Shown here: positions 34,183 through 47,063 of the stretch, one piece after another
Position numbering within the stretch: position 1 is the stretch's first letter
Layout of the letters: every line of letters begins with the position of its first letter
Assembly: GCA_947034885.2 (NCBI GenBank)
Contig: OX344751.2
Coordinates: 3,906,001-3,970,000, forward strand
DNA: 64,000 nt
Source: Thuidium tamariscinum
Taxonomy: Eukaryota > Streptophyta > Bryopsida > Hypnales > Thuidiaceae
Direction of reading: 5' to 3'
Notes under the pieces: model-generated
Seen by the model: only the letters and a program-made list of their open reading frames with translations
Databases searched by the model: none
Told to the model about the DNA's origin: nothing
Translations under genes and position numbers: made by a program

Positions 34183-36163
34183 CACTCCCTTTATTCTCAC
34201 TAGATTAAACCTTAAGTGAGATTGGTCATGCAAAAGACTGAAACGGGAAGGAACCCAGGAAATCTTTGAGCTGCACTCTTTTGAGCAAGAAGGCAAGGTG
34301 AAACAAATTTACCATGTGATCTTTACTTCATTTGAGATTCACGTTTTGCCATTGTGATGAACTTTTGAGGTCCACAAAATTTGGAAAAAATATATGTTGT
34401 GTGAAGCAGAGGATGTGAGGATAAAAATCATGCTCAAGGAGTAGAAGTAGACATTACGGATTCACATATGTGCGCCTTGCAAAGACGACGACGTCTTCTC
34501 AGTGTTCAAAGAGAGGCTCTTACGCTGCATCCCCACTGAGCTCTCACTGTTACTGTTGGAGAAAACTGTGAATCTGAACACCTTGCCTTACTGACCGCTG
34601 CCTTCTTTTCTCATTGGCTCACATGTCCACGACAAAATAGATGATGTTTGGTCTCTGGTCTCAACGTTTGACTTGACCTTAGAAAACTACTATAATATTC
34701 AAGATTTGCTTATAATACTTGGAAGAATGTCATGGATAGAATGTAGTTGCAATTGGTTGCTAAGTTTCTGAAGAATGTCACAACACATGTGCATCGACAT
34801 TCCACTGTTGTCGTTGCACACTTTGCTAATAGGTAAGGAGCTTCTGAGTTCTAGTTGATTCAATCATATTTTGTCCAATCCATCACTTTGAAAAGAGAGT
34901 GTTATCTACTACACCAAAATTTGTACATACATATGTCACTGTGAAAGTATCTGAAGAAGGTACTGCCGCCGTGAGCTACTTGATAGCCTTGTTCGGTTGT
35001 TTGTCCTACACACTGCCTTTGTCACTAGTGTCAATGTAGACAACCTTCCGAAGGCTTTACTTTTCATTTGGAATGTCAGAGTGGTGGGCAAGTAATAGAA
35101 GGTGAGGTTCATGAATGTGTGTATGGCTATTTCAGGTAAATAACTAGTATACGCTTGAATGAGTAGCACCAAAATTGAGGTTATGTTTTACTGTTGCAAG
35201 CTACTTGTTTGTTAGGAAGAGTTTCTTGCTCTCACTCTGGGAGATCAAAAATTCTAAAAATATGGTCCTATGAATGTGTATAGCAATGCACTACTTGAGA
35301 AATTGTAGTCATAAGTGTGTGCCTTGAATAAAAACTCGGTAAATATTGAATCTAAGAGATTCTGGAAATGTTGTGCATTGTGCGCTTTACTGAATGTGGT
35401 ATATAAAAAACAAGAACGGAAAGATCCATGATGACATCATGAATCTTGGAAACCCACTTTCTAACTTTGGGCATTCCAAAATTTCTATAACTCCATGCAC
35501 CTCTTCATCTTTCCATTTTGTGGAAAATACAAACACCCCATATTGTTGCTAGTCGTTTAGTATATAGTACACAACATTCACACCAAACTATAGAAAAAAA
35601 GATGGATGAAAAAATACAACGATTGAGATATTTAGTTTTTCCTTTAGTTGAGCGTCATCCACAAAGTGGACATTGGCATGCTTAAGGGTTAACCTCTACT
35701 TGAAATCTTGTTGGAATTTAAGTACAAAGGGATGATGTCCAAGTTTCTCGTAATTGGTGAGAAGTGATGCATTTGCTTTTAGTGGGAGAATCTTCTTGAC
35801 ATTCCATTACTGTATTGCAATGGCCATCATATTGTATACCACTATTGGTCATATTGCATAGCATTGCATCACCAATTCACGATACGTTTACTCACCAAAC
35901 ACTTCATTAATTTTGAATAATTGTCACAACTATGTGAAACTTCAATTTCGTCAAATTATCACACTTCCATTAAAATGAACCTTCAAAGAATAGGAAATAA
36001 ATACTCCAAAGACTCAAGAGGGCAATAGAAGTGGACATCCTAGTGTAGAAGAACACAATATTGTGAATGAAAAGTAATTTGCATACAAGTTTGAGCATCT
36101 ATTTGCACAACGATCTAATGTCAATATCAAATTGATTCATAGAATGTCATCAATATAGTAAGA
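34183..36163. other. Intergenic
   Basis: No supported gene. A short GC-richer patch at about 34480-34620 could be decayed coding sequence (a frame reading DDVFSVFKERLLRCIPTEL is visible), but nothing identifies it. Confidence 0.45.
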
Positions 36164-37092
36164 TTAACCCCTAAAGGACCATTGTCCCCTCGGGGGACAA
36201 TTTGGAGTTCGGGCAGGTTCCGTAGACCTCAATTTTTAATGAATCTTTTTGAAACTTTCTCATAAGATAGGAAAACTGATTAGCTTCATGGGAATGTAAT
36301 TTTTATTTCAATTGGTGACTGGGAGCAAAAGTTATACCACAAAAAGCCCAAATTTTCATTCGGCGGGCAGAATTTTTTTTGCAAAAAGTCAAAATTTAAT
36401 TAAAATTTTTTTTTTCTTAAATAATATATTTTTGCCTACATGTGAAGCTTTGATTCACTCTATTTGGACTTATAATGAGAAAGTTATGGACAATCTTGTT
36501 TTTCGGGCAATCTAAACAATTTCTTGAAAAAATAACTTATAGGATTCATTTTTGAATGCAATTTTCACAATTTTTCAAAAATAATTGTTGGACAAGGTTA
36601 TGTTTACTTTCTAGAACAATCTCACCATTGGGATTATTGTATTTCAATCCCATCTTAGAGTTATTAACCATTTAGTTTTTCTTTCAATCTTGGGCCTACA
36701 TCTACTTAACAATTTTTTAAAGAATGAAAATCAAGTTTTTTTTGTGTGAAATTTTTTTCCTAGACTCTCAACTCAATTTATTAACACAAAAAATTATAAA
36801 TTCAAAGTCTATAGTGCAATTTTTTAATACAAATTCCAGTCAAAGTCATCTGAAATTGCAAACCACAGTTCAAAAAAACTTGTATTTCCAACTTTGAATG
36901 CTCATATCTTCCAATCTGTACGGTCAAACTTCATGAAATTTTTACCACTTGATCTCAATAAAGTTAAGTACAAGATCCTACGGTTAGATTCTTTAAAAAA
37001 ATATATTTTTTGTTTTCTTGGTTGAATGCAACAGAAATGGCAGTTTTGAGAGGTTTTTGACAGAAAAAAGGCCTTGGTCCTTTAGGGGTTAA
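36164..37092. mobile_element. TTAA-flanked TIR element, family B copy 3
   Basis: Starts TTAACCCCTAAAGGACC and ends GGTCCTTTAGGGGTTAA; the ends are perfect complements over 17 bases. 929 bp. Shares interior blocks (TTCGGGCAG, CAAGATCCTACGGTTA, AAATGGCAGTTTTG) with the other two copies. No transposase. Confidence 0.85.
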
Positions 37093-38010
37093 TGTTACAA
37101 ATATGCAATTGGCAATGTCCTATGGCAATATAATCACTAACTCTAAATGCCACAAATCCATCCAACTTTTTCACTGGTGATGAACTCATGAAACCATGCA
37201 TCTAGCAATTGTGTATAAATTTTACATATGTTGTCAATTAAATTGAAGCCCACTACAGTGCAACAACACACAAAAAAAGTTTCACTAAGGTACAAGTTTC
37301 ATTGAGAAGATGTTTAAATGTCATTAGAATTCTCAAAGGATGGATGCGTGAAAAACTATATAGATAAGATTGTACTAGATGAAATTGTGATACAATTTAC
37401 ATTCAATATAATAGAGAATGGTGAGTAGAATGTCATAATGTTCCAAGGTGAACTGTCATTTGCTAATTTTCTTACTTGTCAACATTTTTTAGTTCCTCTC
37501 ACTACTCCCACTTATCTATGAGAGACAAATTTAATGCAAAGGCCAAAAAAGTCTCACTAAGGTAGAGGATAAAAAACTTAAGCATAGAAGATTAGAATTA
37601 CCACTAGTTGCAATAAGCTAATTGGGTTGTGATTCCATTTTAATTTGTAAAAGAAATTTTTTTATTGCACAAAGGCAATTCTTGTGTATAGTAATGATAG
37701 TTGCTTAGTGAAATGCAATCTCAAATGCTCTTGCACCTTCTAAGTAGAGATGAGATAGAAATTGATTTTGTCCTTGAAGAGACAAGGTTGAAAAATTGAT
37801 GCTAAGGGTGATTATACGATGCACTTGTACTATTTTATGTCGCACATCGCATGCTGATATGTTTTTTGGCCATAACTTTTGCATTTTCTCTCCAAATGAT
37901 TCAAGATTTATAGATAATGTACTCATGAATACCATATACCTTACGTAATTTTTTCATAATTTTCAAAAATAATTTACTATCCAAAAATAGACCCCAATTG
38001 AATGTCACAC

Positions 38011-39235
38011 CTTGGGGAGGACACTTCTTGTGTATTTGGGGGACCCACGTGCGGCGGTGGGGTATTTTTTGGGGGGCTATTTACTTCCTAGAAAGCATTT
38101 AAAGGAACCCTATTATTACATAAAGCAAAAAAATTACCCATATTATCATATCTATCATTACTTATAATATGTAGGCCAAAGGAATATATTAGAGACTATT
38201 TTCTTTGTAAGGAAAAAAACTAACAAAAAAAATAATGAGAATACAAGAGACTAACAAATACCTTATAGAAAAAAAGATTCAAGTTATAACAATGCATGAA
38301 TACAAATACAACACAAATACATGCATGAAAAGCAAGACATTAGGGTTGAAAAAGTATTGAAGAGATTTTAGGGACAAAAATGTGTTTAAAAACACAGACA
38401 TGAAGTTCATCTGTGAACTATGACTACAAATATATGCCTCATATAAAAAAATTACATCAGAAATATGCCGTTCTAATGCCCTCCATCACATGTGAAAAAA
38501 CAAAATCAAGCTCTATGACATGGTGCTACCCAAACTTCAGAGAGGTCGTTCATAGCATGAACTCCTGCACCCAACCAGACATTAGATGAAATTTGAGGGC
38601 ATTAGGAGACTACGGGTTCCCGGACTGCGGGAACGCAGTTTCTGCCTTGTGAACTTGAATCCTACGTGGTTGCGACCTTGCCACGTAATAAAAAAAAATT
38701 TGACTTATTTTCATATTTCAGGATCCCAAATTATTTTTATAAATTTATTTATTTATTTATTTATTTTTATTAATAAAAATTGGCTTGACAGCGGGTAGCG
38801 GCATTGGAAGCCGTTTTGGGAACAGACCCCAAATGGCCCTGTAATGCCCTCAGATTTCATCTAATGTTGCAAACATCAATGGAGTTAGATATGACTTAAA
38901 GATATGCCGTAGATGAGCTATAGATATACCACAATGAGTTGTAGATATACTATAGTACCTGTATCTTGAGTTGTATCTAACTAGTACTATAAATATTAAT
39001 TGAACCTACTAAATTTTTTTCCTAGGATCCCATTCTTTTGCCCCTAATTTATATCTACCTAAATTCTAATGGACCATATTTTCCAGTTCCCTATATTACT
39101 TATAAAGGACATGCCACTTTTAATGTCCCCTAATTTATATGTAAATTTCTTATAAATTTTACTTAAGATTATTTAAATGTACCCTATATTCCGCTGCACG
39201 TAGGTTATTAAAAAACGGGAAGTGTCTTCCCCGGG
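38011..39235. mobile_element. TIR element G with 8-bp target duplication TGTCACAC
   Basis: The direct repeat TGTCACAC lies at 38003-38010 and 39236-39243. Immediately inside are CTTGGGGAGGACACTTC and the imperfect complement GAAGTGTCTTCCCCGGG. The uninterrupted family H copy shows the target as ATGTTACAAATG. An 8-bp duplication fits hAT best, with P-like as an alternative; the ends are not a standard hAT terminus, so the class is open. Contains a nested family E MITE. No transposase frame. Confidence 0.75.
38579..38867 (+). mobile_element. MITE family E, best preserved copy
   Basis: Ends ACATTAGATGAAATTTGAGG and complement (one mismatch), followed inside by GGCATTA on both sides. 289 bp with CACGT-containing GC shoulders and an A/T-rich core. 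Nested inside element G. Confidence 0.82.
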
Positions 39236-39765
39236 TGTCACACTTTGTAGTTTAGCGGGTTTGGGTACTAAGGAATATCTTTTTTAATGATTTTGAGATA
39301 AAATTTGGATGTAATGGTCTTCTAGTAGACTTCTATCTTTCCAAGGAAGGGTTTCTGAAAATAGTTAATTTTATGTGGTGTGGAAGTCTACAAATTGAGC
39401 TTCTTTCTGCTAGTATTTTAAAGCATATAAAGTATTATTTTTGTGATTTTTTTGATAAATGACCATCTCTATAGAGATTTTGCATATGGTAACTTTTTAT
39501 TTTTTGTATTTAATTATTTTTACTATTTTTTCCTAATTAAAACATGATGGTATGTATTTTCTTGAAGTTTGACACTTTTTAAGTTCTCCTACTTAGAGAA
39601 TTTTTCTATACAATTCCTTCCATTGGTACCTTCGGCTTAAAGGTGTGTACATAAGTCATATTTTTTAATTTTAAATTAAATTTTCTAATTTTATACTATT
39701 CCAAAAAAATCATGAGTACTGTTGCAAAATGCAACAAATAGTATAGGTGTTTCGTGCAATCACCC

Positions 39766-41024
39766 CTAATCAAACTAACAGTGGAAGGAAGGCTACCACT
39801 ATCAAGCCTTGCTCTCCAAATATCAAACAAAGAATGTCCATAAAGCAAAAGAACACAAAGAAAGTACCACTACAAGGTTACAATAAAAGTCTTGTCAAGC
39901 CATACATTCTTCTATAGAGACAAATTCTTGAATGCTTCCATCTCAATGTCCTGAATGTTGCATTCAATCATAATGATACAATTCATAAAATACACCTTGG
40001 ATGGCACTAAGGAATTGATGGAATTCAAGTTCTTGAGTTCTTGCAAGTTGCCAAATAAAGTACTCACTTAATAAAGATGTATGGTTTTTTTGAAGAATCA
40101 TAAGGGATAAACTATTGTGTATTAGAATGACAAAAAATTCTTACATCAATGAATTTCAAAAGAGAATTCGAGTTTGGATTTACAACTTTCAAAAAAGGAC
40201 TAATCAAGTGTAAGTGTTGGCAATATTAAAAAAAATAGCGATACACTTTAATCTTGTGATTCCAACCTCAAACTATATATAAAAACCAAAGGTGAAGAGA
40301 TTCTATCTAGAAATTATTAAGAGCACATTGGAAATACAAGCATGTAATGTCAACTACAAGCAAACTAATGACACCTAGTAATTGGATGTAAATCAAAATA
40401 ATAGTTGGTAAGGGACAACAATCCATTACCTCATCAACAATCAATAGGTCAAATTGGCTCTTAGTGGATGCTGGAGAATATTCATAGGAAGCCATGTCTT
40501 CTTCCACTAAGATAAATCTCTCTTGTCCCACTGAATTGTCAAATCATCTTCTACAGTATGACTTGACAATGCACTTTCTAATAATTAGAGATCTCAAATA
40601 CAAGGCAATGTACTAAATCCAAGTTTTGCAATTTTGAGGGTTGACCAAATTACTCATACAAAGTTTTTAGGGATGTGGTGCAAAATTACAATTGTACCAA
40701 GTTAAAAAAAATTTGAAACATGGAAATTCAAGCATATTTGGCATGAAACAACAAAATAACTTCAATCCCAAAAATTTGTGAGACACCTAAATACTTGGGC
40801 AAATTTTAGAATCCAATTCCTTCAAGATCCAGGTGGTTTATGTTTTGGAGATCTTTAAACAAATCTAATAATTTAGCACATGTATACAAATCTTTTACAA
40901 ATAAAAACTACCAAGTTGCTCAATGTTCCAAAAGATTCAATAAATTTTTGGATTCTACTTCGAATGAAAACCAAGTGAATTGAATTTGGGAGGCCTCCAA
41001 AAAGAACTTAGTAGGCCCACAAGC
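39766..41024. other. Intergenic, downstream of the TNL gene
   Basis: No supported gene. LRR-like decay is visible from about 40900 to 41024 (GTTGCTCAATGTTCCAAAAGA and GGGAGGCCTCCAAA motifs of the LRR array), so the receptor array once extended further in this direction. Confidence 0.5.
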
Positions 41025-44000
41025 TCACTTCAACACTTCCAAATTACTCAAAAGTAGAAAAGATTCCGGTAAACTTTGAATTCCACTTCCTTCAAGGTCC
41101 AAGTTCTTCAAATTTTGGAGGTTTCCAAATAAGTTAGGTAGCTCCACAAGCCCATCACAAGACTTTAGATCCAACACCTCCAACTTGCTCAACATTCCAA
41201 AAGATTTAGGTAAACTTTGGATTCCACTTCCTTCAAGGTTCAAGTTCTTCAAATTTTGAAGGCTTCCAAATAACTCTGGTAGCTCCACAAGCCCATCACA
41301 AGACTTAAGATCCAACACATCCAACTTACTCAATATTTCAAAAGATTCCGGTAAACTTTGAATTCCACTTCCTTCAAGGTTTAAGTTCTTCAAATTTTGG
41401 AGGTTTCCAAATAAGTCAGGTAGCTCCACAAGCCCCCAACAAGAGGCCAGATTCAACACCTCTAAATTGCTCAACATTCCAAAAGATTCAGGTAAACTTT
41501 GGATTCTACTTTCTTTAAGATACAAAATTTTCAAATTTTGGAGGCCTCCAAATGAGTCAGGTAGCTTTACCAACTTAAAACAAGAGGCTAGATTCAACAC
41601 CTCCAAGTTGCTCAATGTTCCAAAAGATTCAGGTAAACTTTCGATTTCACTTCCTTCAAGGTTCAAATTGTCCAAATTTTGGAGGCCTCCAAATGAGTTA
41701 GGTAGCTTTACTAACTTAAAACAAGAGCTTAAAGACAACACCTCCAAGCTGCTCAACATTCCAAAAGATTCAGGTAAACTTTCGATTTCACTTCCTTCAA
41801 GGTTCAAGTTCTTCAAACTTAAGAGACTTCCAAATGAGTCTGGTAACCCCATGAGTTTCTAAGTATATCGTAGTTTCAACTCCTCCAAGTTGCTCAATGT
41901 TCCAAAAGACTCGGGTAAACTTTCAATCTTTCTTTTTGATAGATTCAAATTCTTTAGATTTTGGAGGCCTCCAAATGAATTTGGTAAGTCCAACAATTGA
42001 TCACAATATTTTAGATCCAATACCTTCAAATTGCTCAATGTTCCAAAAGACTCATATAAACATTGAATTCCACTTCTTTCAAAATCCAGTTTCTTCAAAT
42101 TTTTGAGGCTTCCAAATGAATTTGGTAGTTCTAAGAGCTTATCGCAATTCCATAGTACCAATACTTCTAAATTGCTCAACTTGCCAAAAGATTTGGGTAA
42201 ACTTTGAATTCCACTACTAGCAAAATCCAAATTCTTCAAATTTTGGAGACCTCCAAATGAATCTGGTAACTTCATGAGTTTAAAACAAGCCATTAGATCC
42301 AACACCTCCAATTTGTTCAAATCTCCAAAAGACTCGGGTAAACTTTGGATTCCACTTCTATAGAGATTCAAATTCTTCAAACTTTGGAGGCCTCCAAATG
42401 AATCTGGTAACGTCATGAGCTTACTACAATCTTGAAAATTCAATATCTCTAATTTGCCCAATGTTCCAAAAGACTTGGGTAAACTTTCGATTTTGTTTCC
42501 AGTAAGATACAAATCCTTCAAACATTGGAGGTCTCCGAATGAATCTGGTAATATCATGAGCTCACCACAATCTTGCAAATTCAACACCTCTAATTTGCCT
42601 AGTGTTCCAAAACATGCAGGTAAACTTTGGATTCTACTATTGTTAAGATTCAAATTTTTCAAGTTTCTGAGACCTCCAAAGGAATTAGGTAACCCCGCAA
42701 ACTTATAACAATACTGTAGATTCAACACCTCTAAATTGCTCAATGTTCCAAAGGACTCGGGTAAAATTTGAATTCCATTTCTTTTGAGACACAAATTTTT
42801 CAAGTTCTGGAGACCTCCAAACGAATTCAGGAGTTGCATGAGCCTTAGACAACACAACTCCAACACTTCCAATTTCTTCAAATTCCCAATCGATTCAGGC
42901 AATCTCTCCATCCAACCATCCTTCCAAACCAATATCAACAACTCACTATTTTCAAGTGTCTTTGGAAAACATCTCGATGGATCAAGGTCAAATCCAATAT
43001 ATTCAAGCCAACGCAAATTTTGTGGAAGTGATGACATTGAGACCAAACAATTCTCACAAATAAGTATTCACAATCCTTTCATGTAAGAAAGGTCAAATGG
43101 GATTCCAACCTTCTCTAAAAGGATCAAAGTTTGGAGGGAATCTACTAATGCTTGCAAAAACATACCACACCAAAAAGCCCCAAATGAACCTAAAGCTTTG
43201 ATATACAAATAACTCTTGGATCAAACTACACAAAAAATAAACTAAAGTAGAATATATTACATTCTTTGATTACAAAAACCAAAGGAGAGCTAAAAACACA
43301 ACTAATTTTGAATCGTCAAATAATCAAACTAAAGAAGTACTAATCCTAAACATTGTTCAAGATTTCACTTTCAAAAAGTCCACTCAAACTACATACTAAT
43401 ACTTTATTAGGATGACGAAACAAATTTAAATTCAATGGTTGTCAAGCATACCTTATTCTTGTTCAACAGCGCCAAAGATTCCAAACCCCATAAACATTTG
43501 CAAATGCCCACATTTGTTCTCTCTTGCTTCGCAATTGCACAACCCATGTCTCGCAAGTGGTCATGCATGTGAAATATACCACCTTCAACTCTAATTAAGG
43601 CCTTCTCTACCAAGCTCCGCACACCCAATGCTACATACCAACCTTGGGACCTCCAAACAAGTTTAGCTCTCTCAACAGATCGTCCCATCAATGCACATGC
43701 AATATCCAAAAACATTTCTTGTTGTTGTTCTTGAAGAGAGTCATAGCTAATACGAAGACATTCAAATATCTTTCCTTCATCCATAATGGAGCCACAATTC
43801 AACTTCTTCAAAACCTCCTTCCAAATCTCTATGTCTTCCTCATCCCTCAAAAGAGACCCACAAACTTTCAATACCAACGGAACTCCACTACATGCCTTGC
43901 TCACATCTCCAACCAAATCTTCAAACCTTAGAGGCACTTTCCAATCACCTCCAAATGCATAACATGCAAAGGCACTTCGAGAATCTTGTCGGCTCAATAA

Positions 44001-45382
44001 TTGAACATCATGAATATGAACCTCATGATTTGCATGAAAGGAAGTTGACTTCTCAAATACACGACGATTTCGAGAGGTCACAATGCACATACTACCTTCC
44101 TTCAACATTTTGGGTGACATCAAATAATCCATCTCATCATCATCACGAACATCATCCAATACTATGAAAAAAAACATTCTTAGATAGCCTTTCTTCAAGA
44201 ACTACCTTGGCCCTTGATTTGTCTAAAATATCTTGCATTAATTCATTTTCACACAAAGCCTTCAAAATTTGATTTTGGACAATTGTCACACTGCCTTGAT
44301 TCACCTTCTCCGCCACATCTTCTACATAACACCTTGCAATGCTTGCATCAAATCTTCTCCCCAATTGGTTGAATAACTCTCGTGCCAAAGTGGACTTCCC
44401 AATTCCACCCATTCCCCACAATCCCAACATCAACACTTTCTTTTCATTAATGGTTTGAATGAGGTTCTCAACAACTTGCTTGACACCCACAATATGATCA
44501 CCTATGTCCAAAGGGAGGGGTTTATTGGCCAATTCAAAGACCTTTCCAACCACCTCTTGCACCAAGTCCTTTTCCAACCTGCAAACAAAATTCAAAAAAA
44601 TTTCATTACCTCTAAAGACAATATCAACATTAGGTTCAATCAAAAAGGATTCTTCCAAAAAACAAGATATATCCCGACATTTACCTTTCACCCCCCACTT
44701 TGTATACCCAACCACGAAGCTTGGAGGCTATTTGCATATCGACCCTCCATTCTTCTACAAGAATCTCATCATGCCTCTTTGTCAACTTTGCAAATCCCTC
44801 ACCAAGTTGTCCCTTCTCTGGAAAGCTCACTTCCCAAGGTTCAACATTATAAAAGATGGGTAGCACCTTCATTGAAGGAGAGTCCAACATTGCATGTAAT
44901 TCTTTCAAACACCATGAAGATTGTGCAAAACTCTCAGAGAAGATGACAAGGGCTAGGGGGGTCGTTTGGATTGCATGTTCAATGCATGTCCAACAATCTT
45001 GGCCTTCACCAATGGATATGCAATCCAAAAAGGGATGCAACCCAGCTCGTTTCAAAGCTCCGTACAAGTAACCCACAAAACTTGTCTTTGTATCAGGGCC
45101 TCGGTGACTTAAGAAAACATCATAGTTCTCAAACTTAGCTGCACAACCACCAATCATCAATCTTATTGACAAATCAACACATCCAAATAGTATCAAATAA
45201 TGTTTACAATGGCATCCAAAGGTGAGCACTATCAAATTGCAAATGATGGTACATCAAAATTAAATAAGGAAAGAACCAATTGATAGTGAGACCAAGTGTA
45301 AACTAGCCTTACCTTCCATCCTACACAATCTCTTGGTTGGCCTTGAATCACTTTCTATGTCACTCTCCATATTTCTTGTCAT
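41025..45382 (-). pseudogene. TIR-NB-ARC-LRR immune receptor (TNL), probably inactive
   Basis: Minus-strand exons: 45313-45382 (short leader, MESDIESDSRPTKRLCRMEA), 44685-45138 (TIR), 43452-44578 (NB-ARC), then LRR sequence from about 43046 to 41025. The first two splices join in phase. TIR: YDVFLSHRGPDTK and SSWCLKEL, which contains the catalytic Glu of TIR NADases. NB-ARC: P-loop GMGGIGKST, kinase-2 IVLDDV, RNBS-B IVTSRNRRVF, GLPL-type SGVPLVLKVCGSLL, MHD motif MHDHLRDMG. The LRR region has about 13 units of 47 residues (SLPESFG..LSNLEVLNL..C..L..LP.SFGGLQNLKNLNL). Defects: an 8-A run at 44167-44174 shifts the frame just before kinase-2; an in-frame stop lies at 41859-41861; the link from NB-ARC to LRR reads a stop at 43068-43070 unless spliced out. 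The homopolymer shift could be a sequencing error; the LRR stop is harder to dismiss. Intact TNLs detect pathogen effectors and signal through EDS1. Confidence 0.88.
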
Positions 45383-46100
45383 GCTTGCCACAACAAAATT
45401 GGAATTTAGACCAATGATTGCAAAAAATGGAAATAGAGTCTACAATTTTAGCAATATATAATAGTATGTAATTCACCCAACACACACACAAGTCACTCTT
45501 TTTTTGCAACCCTCAAAGGCCATATTTTAATAGAATTCATGGCAACACAATATTCAAGATCATTGATAAAGAAGTAAAAATGGTATGAATACTCACAATT
45601 GATATCAACTTGCATCTTCTCAACAAGTGGTAGCCTTTACAATATGAATGTGGAGTTCCAAGATAGGAACATACTGGGGTTGTTGTGTATTGCAACAAAA
45701 TTTTACAACCCTAGGTTTGTCCAGTGCATTTGTAGATCACTTGAAGATCTATTCCCAAGACTAGCTAGAGTCCTTGAAATCACTTCTTCATGAGCTCTTG
45801 AAAAGAAGTATGAATGGAGATCAAATGGGTAGTAAGGTCTACCACCTTCAACTCTTGAATCAAAGCTCATCACAAACTCTTTGCACAACTCACAACAATA
45901 TTGATCATGTGAGCATCAAGATCAGATAAGGAGACAAGGATTGTTGACAAATTAAGGCTCCACAAATCATTTCTTGTTGATCTACATACCTGGTTACACC
46001 AGAAACCAAATTTGTGATCTAAAGTCAACACCAAACTAGACTACACAATCTGACAAGAAAACACATATTACTCACAGACATAAGAACTAGAACAAAGTTA
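45383..46100. other. Upstream region of the TNL gene
   Basis: AT-rich DNA with no supported gene; the presumed promoter and 5'UTR of the minus-strand receptor gene fall here. Confidence 0.45.
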
Positions 46101-46920
46101 CTCAATTATAAAATTCATTAGTAGATGCTAAAGAAAGCCACATTGTCCCAATGAGGCAACCAACTTCTTAAGCATAATGACTTGGATAGCAAGACACAAG
46201 ATGGCAAATTGAACCATTTCATTTTGTTCTCCATCTTCAATGTTTTCCAATCTTTATAAGTGACCCATGACTTTAACCCTGAAGAACCAAGAGGCCCAAC
46301 TTGGATCTCAAATTCATTTCACTAGATTTGAGTAGCTCATATGGGAACCATCTGTGGTCAAATTTTATTTATCACTTAGCAGCAAGAGCAATGTTCTTCA
46401 TTGATTCTCGCAATTAACAATAAGTAATGCTGAGAACGGGTGTGGGCAAACTTACATTGGTGGTTTGATCACACCTTCGAAACAATGCTAAACCATTTCC
46501 ACAATGGTGAACCAAGAAAGCATCACCTTCCGCGGAAACAAGAACATTCATGAAACTCTCGATCTTTTCTCCAGAAGCAGTGGTGCAAGAGTTGTCAGCT
46601 AATGGACGTTCCACAGATCATTCCCTCCAGGTCTACATGCCTCTGTATACACACTAGAAACCGATTTCTTAATTTAGAGGCAGTAGACACGAAATGGACT
46701 GCAAAGGTAGATAAGAGCAAACGAGTCATACGCATTTCAGCAAATTGATTCAACAAAATCAGATGCCGCACAAAGTCACACCTCCCAATCAAACGTCCAA
46801 CTTGACAAGCAAGATCACGAGCATAACATGGCAAGGGATGGCAAGCTGAACCAGGGTTACCAGAAAACGAATCTTTATATGTGTCACTACAATTCCTAAA
46901 CAGACTCTTCCAAAATGTAA
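46100..46920 (+). repeat. Colinear duplicate of blocks in 28.9-32.3 kb
   Basis: The compact, better preserved partner of the decayed segment at 28.9-32.3 kb. On the minus strand, about 46430-46620 reads as a plausible exon (a frame with TASGEKIESFMNVLVSAEGD and LVHHCGNGLALFRRCDQ) followed by a GTAAGT donor, but no family is recognised. Since the TNL lies downstream on the same strand, this may have been an upstream exon or a separate decayed gene. Confidence 0.55.
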
Positions 46921-47063
46921 TTAAGGAGATGCATTGTTATTAGCTGCTAATGCATAACTTAAGGGTAGATTACATTATTAATCAGAAACTTTGCCTCACA
47001 AGATAGGGACACTGCTAATGACTGTAATGAGTTATCAACTGCTACTTAAAATTCAAATCTCTC

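Larger units (their letters stand above)
37806..39765. mobile_element. TIR element family H, copy 2, interrupted
   Basis: Left part 37806-38010 matches 31028-31235 (GGCCATAACTTTTGCATTT; AATTTTTTCATAATTTTC). Right part 39236-39765 matches the rest of the family (GGTCTTCTAGTAGA, TTATGTGGTGTGGAAGTCTA), ending GTGCAATCACCC. A 1.2-kb element splits them. Confidence 0.82.

Noticed and set aside
41467-43086. Plus-strand open frames of 69-131 codons across the receptor LRR array
   Set aside because: They are antisense shadows of the LRR repeat; repetition of the array keeps the opposite strand open.
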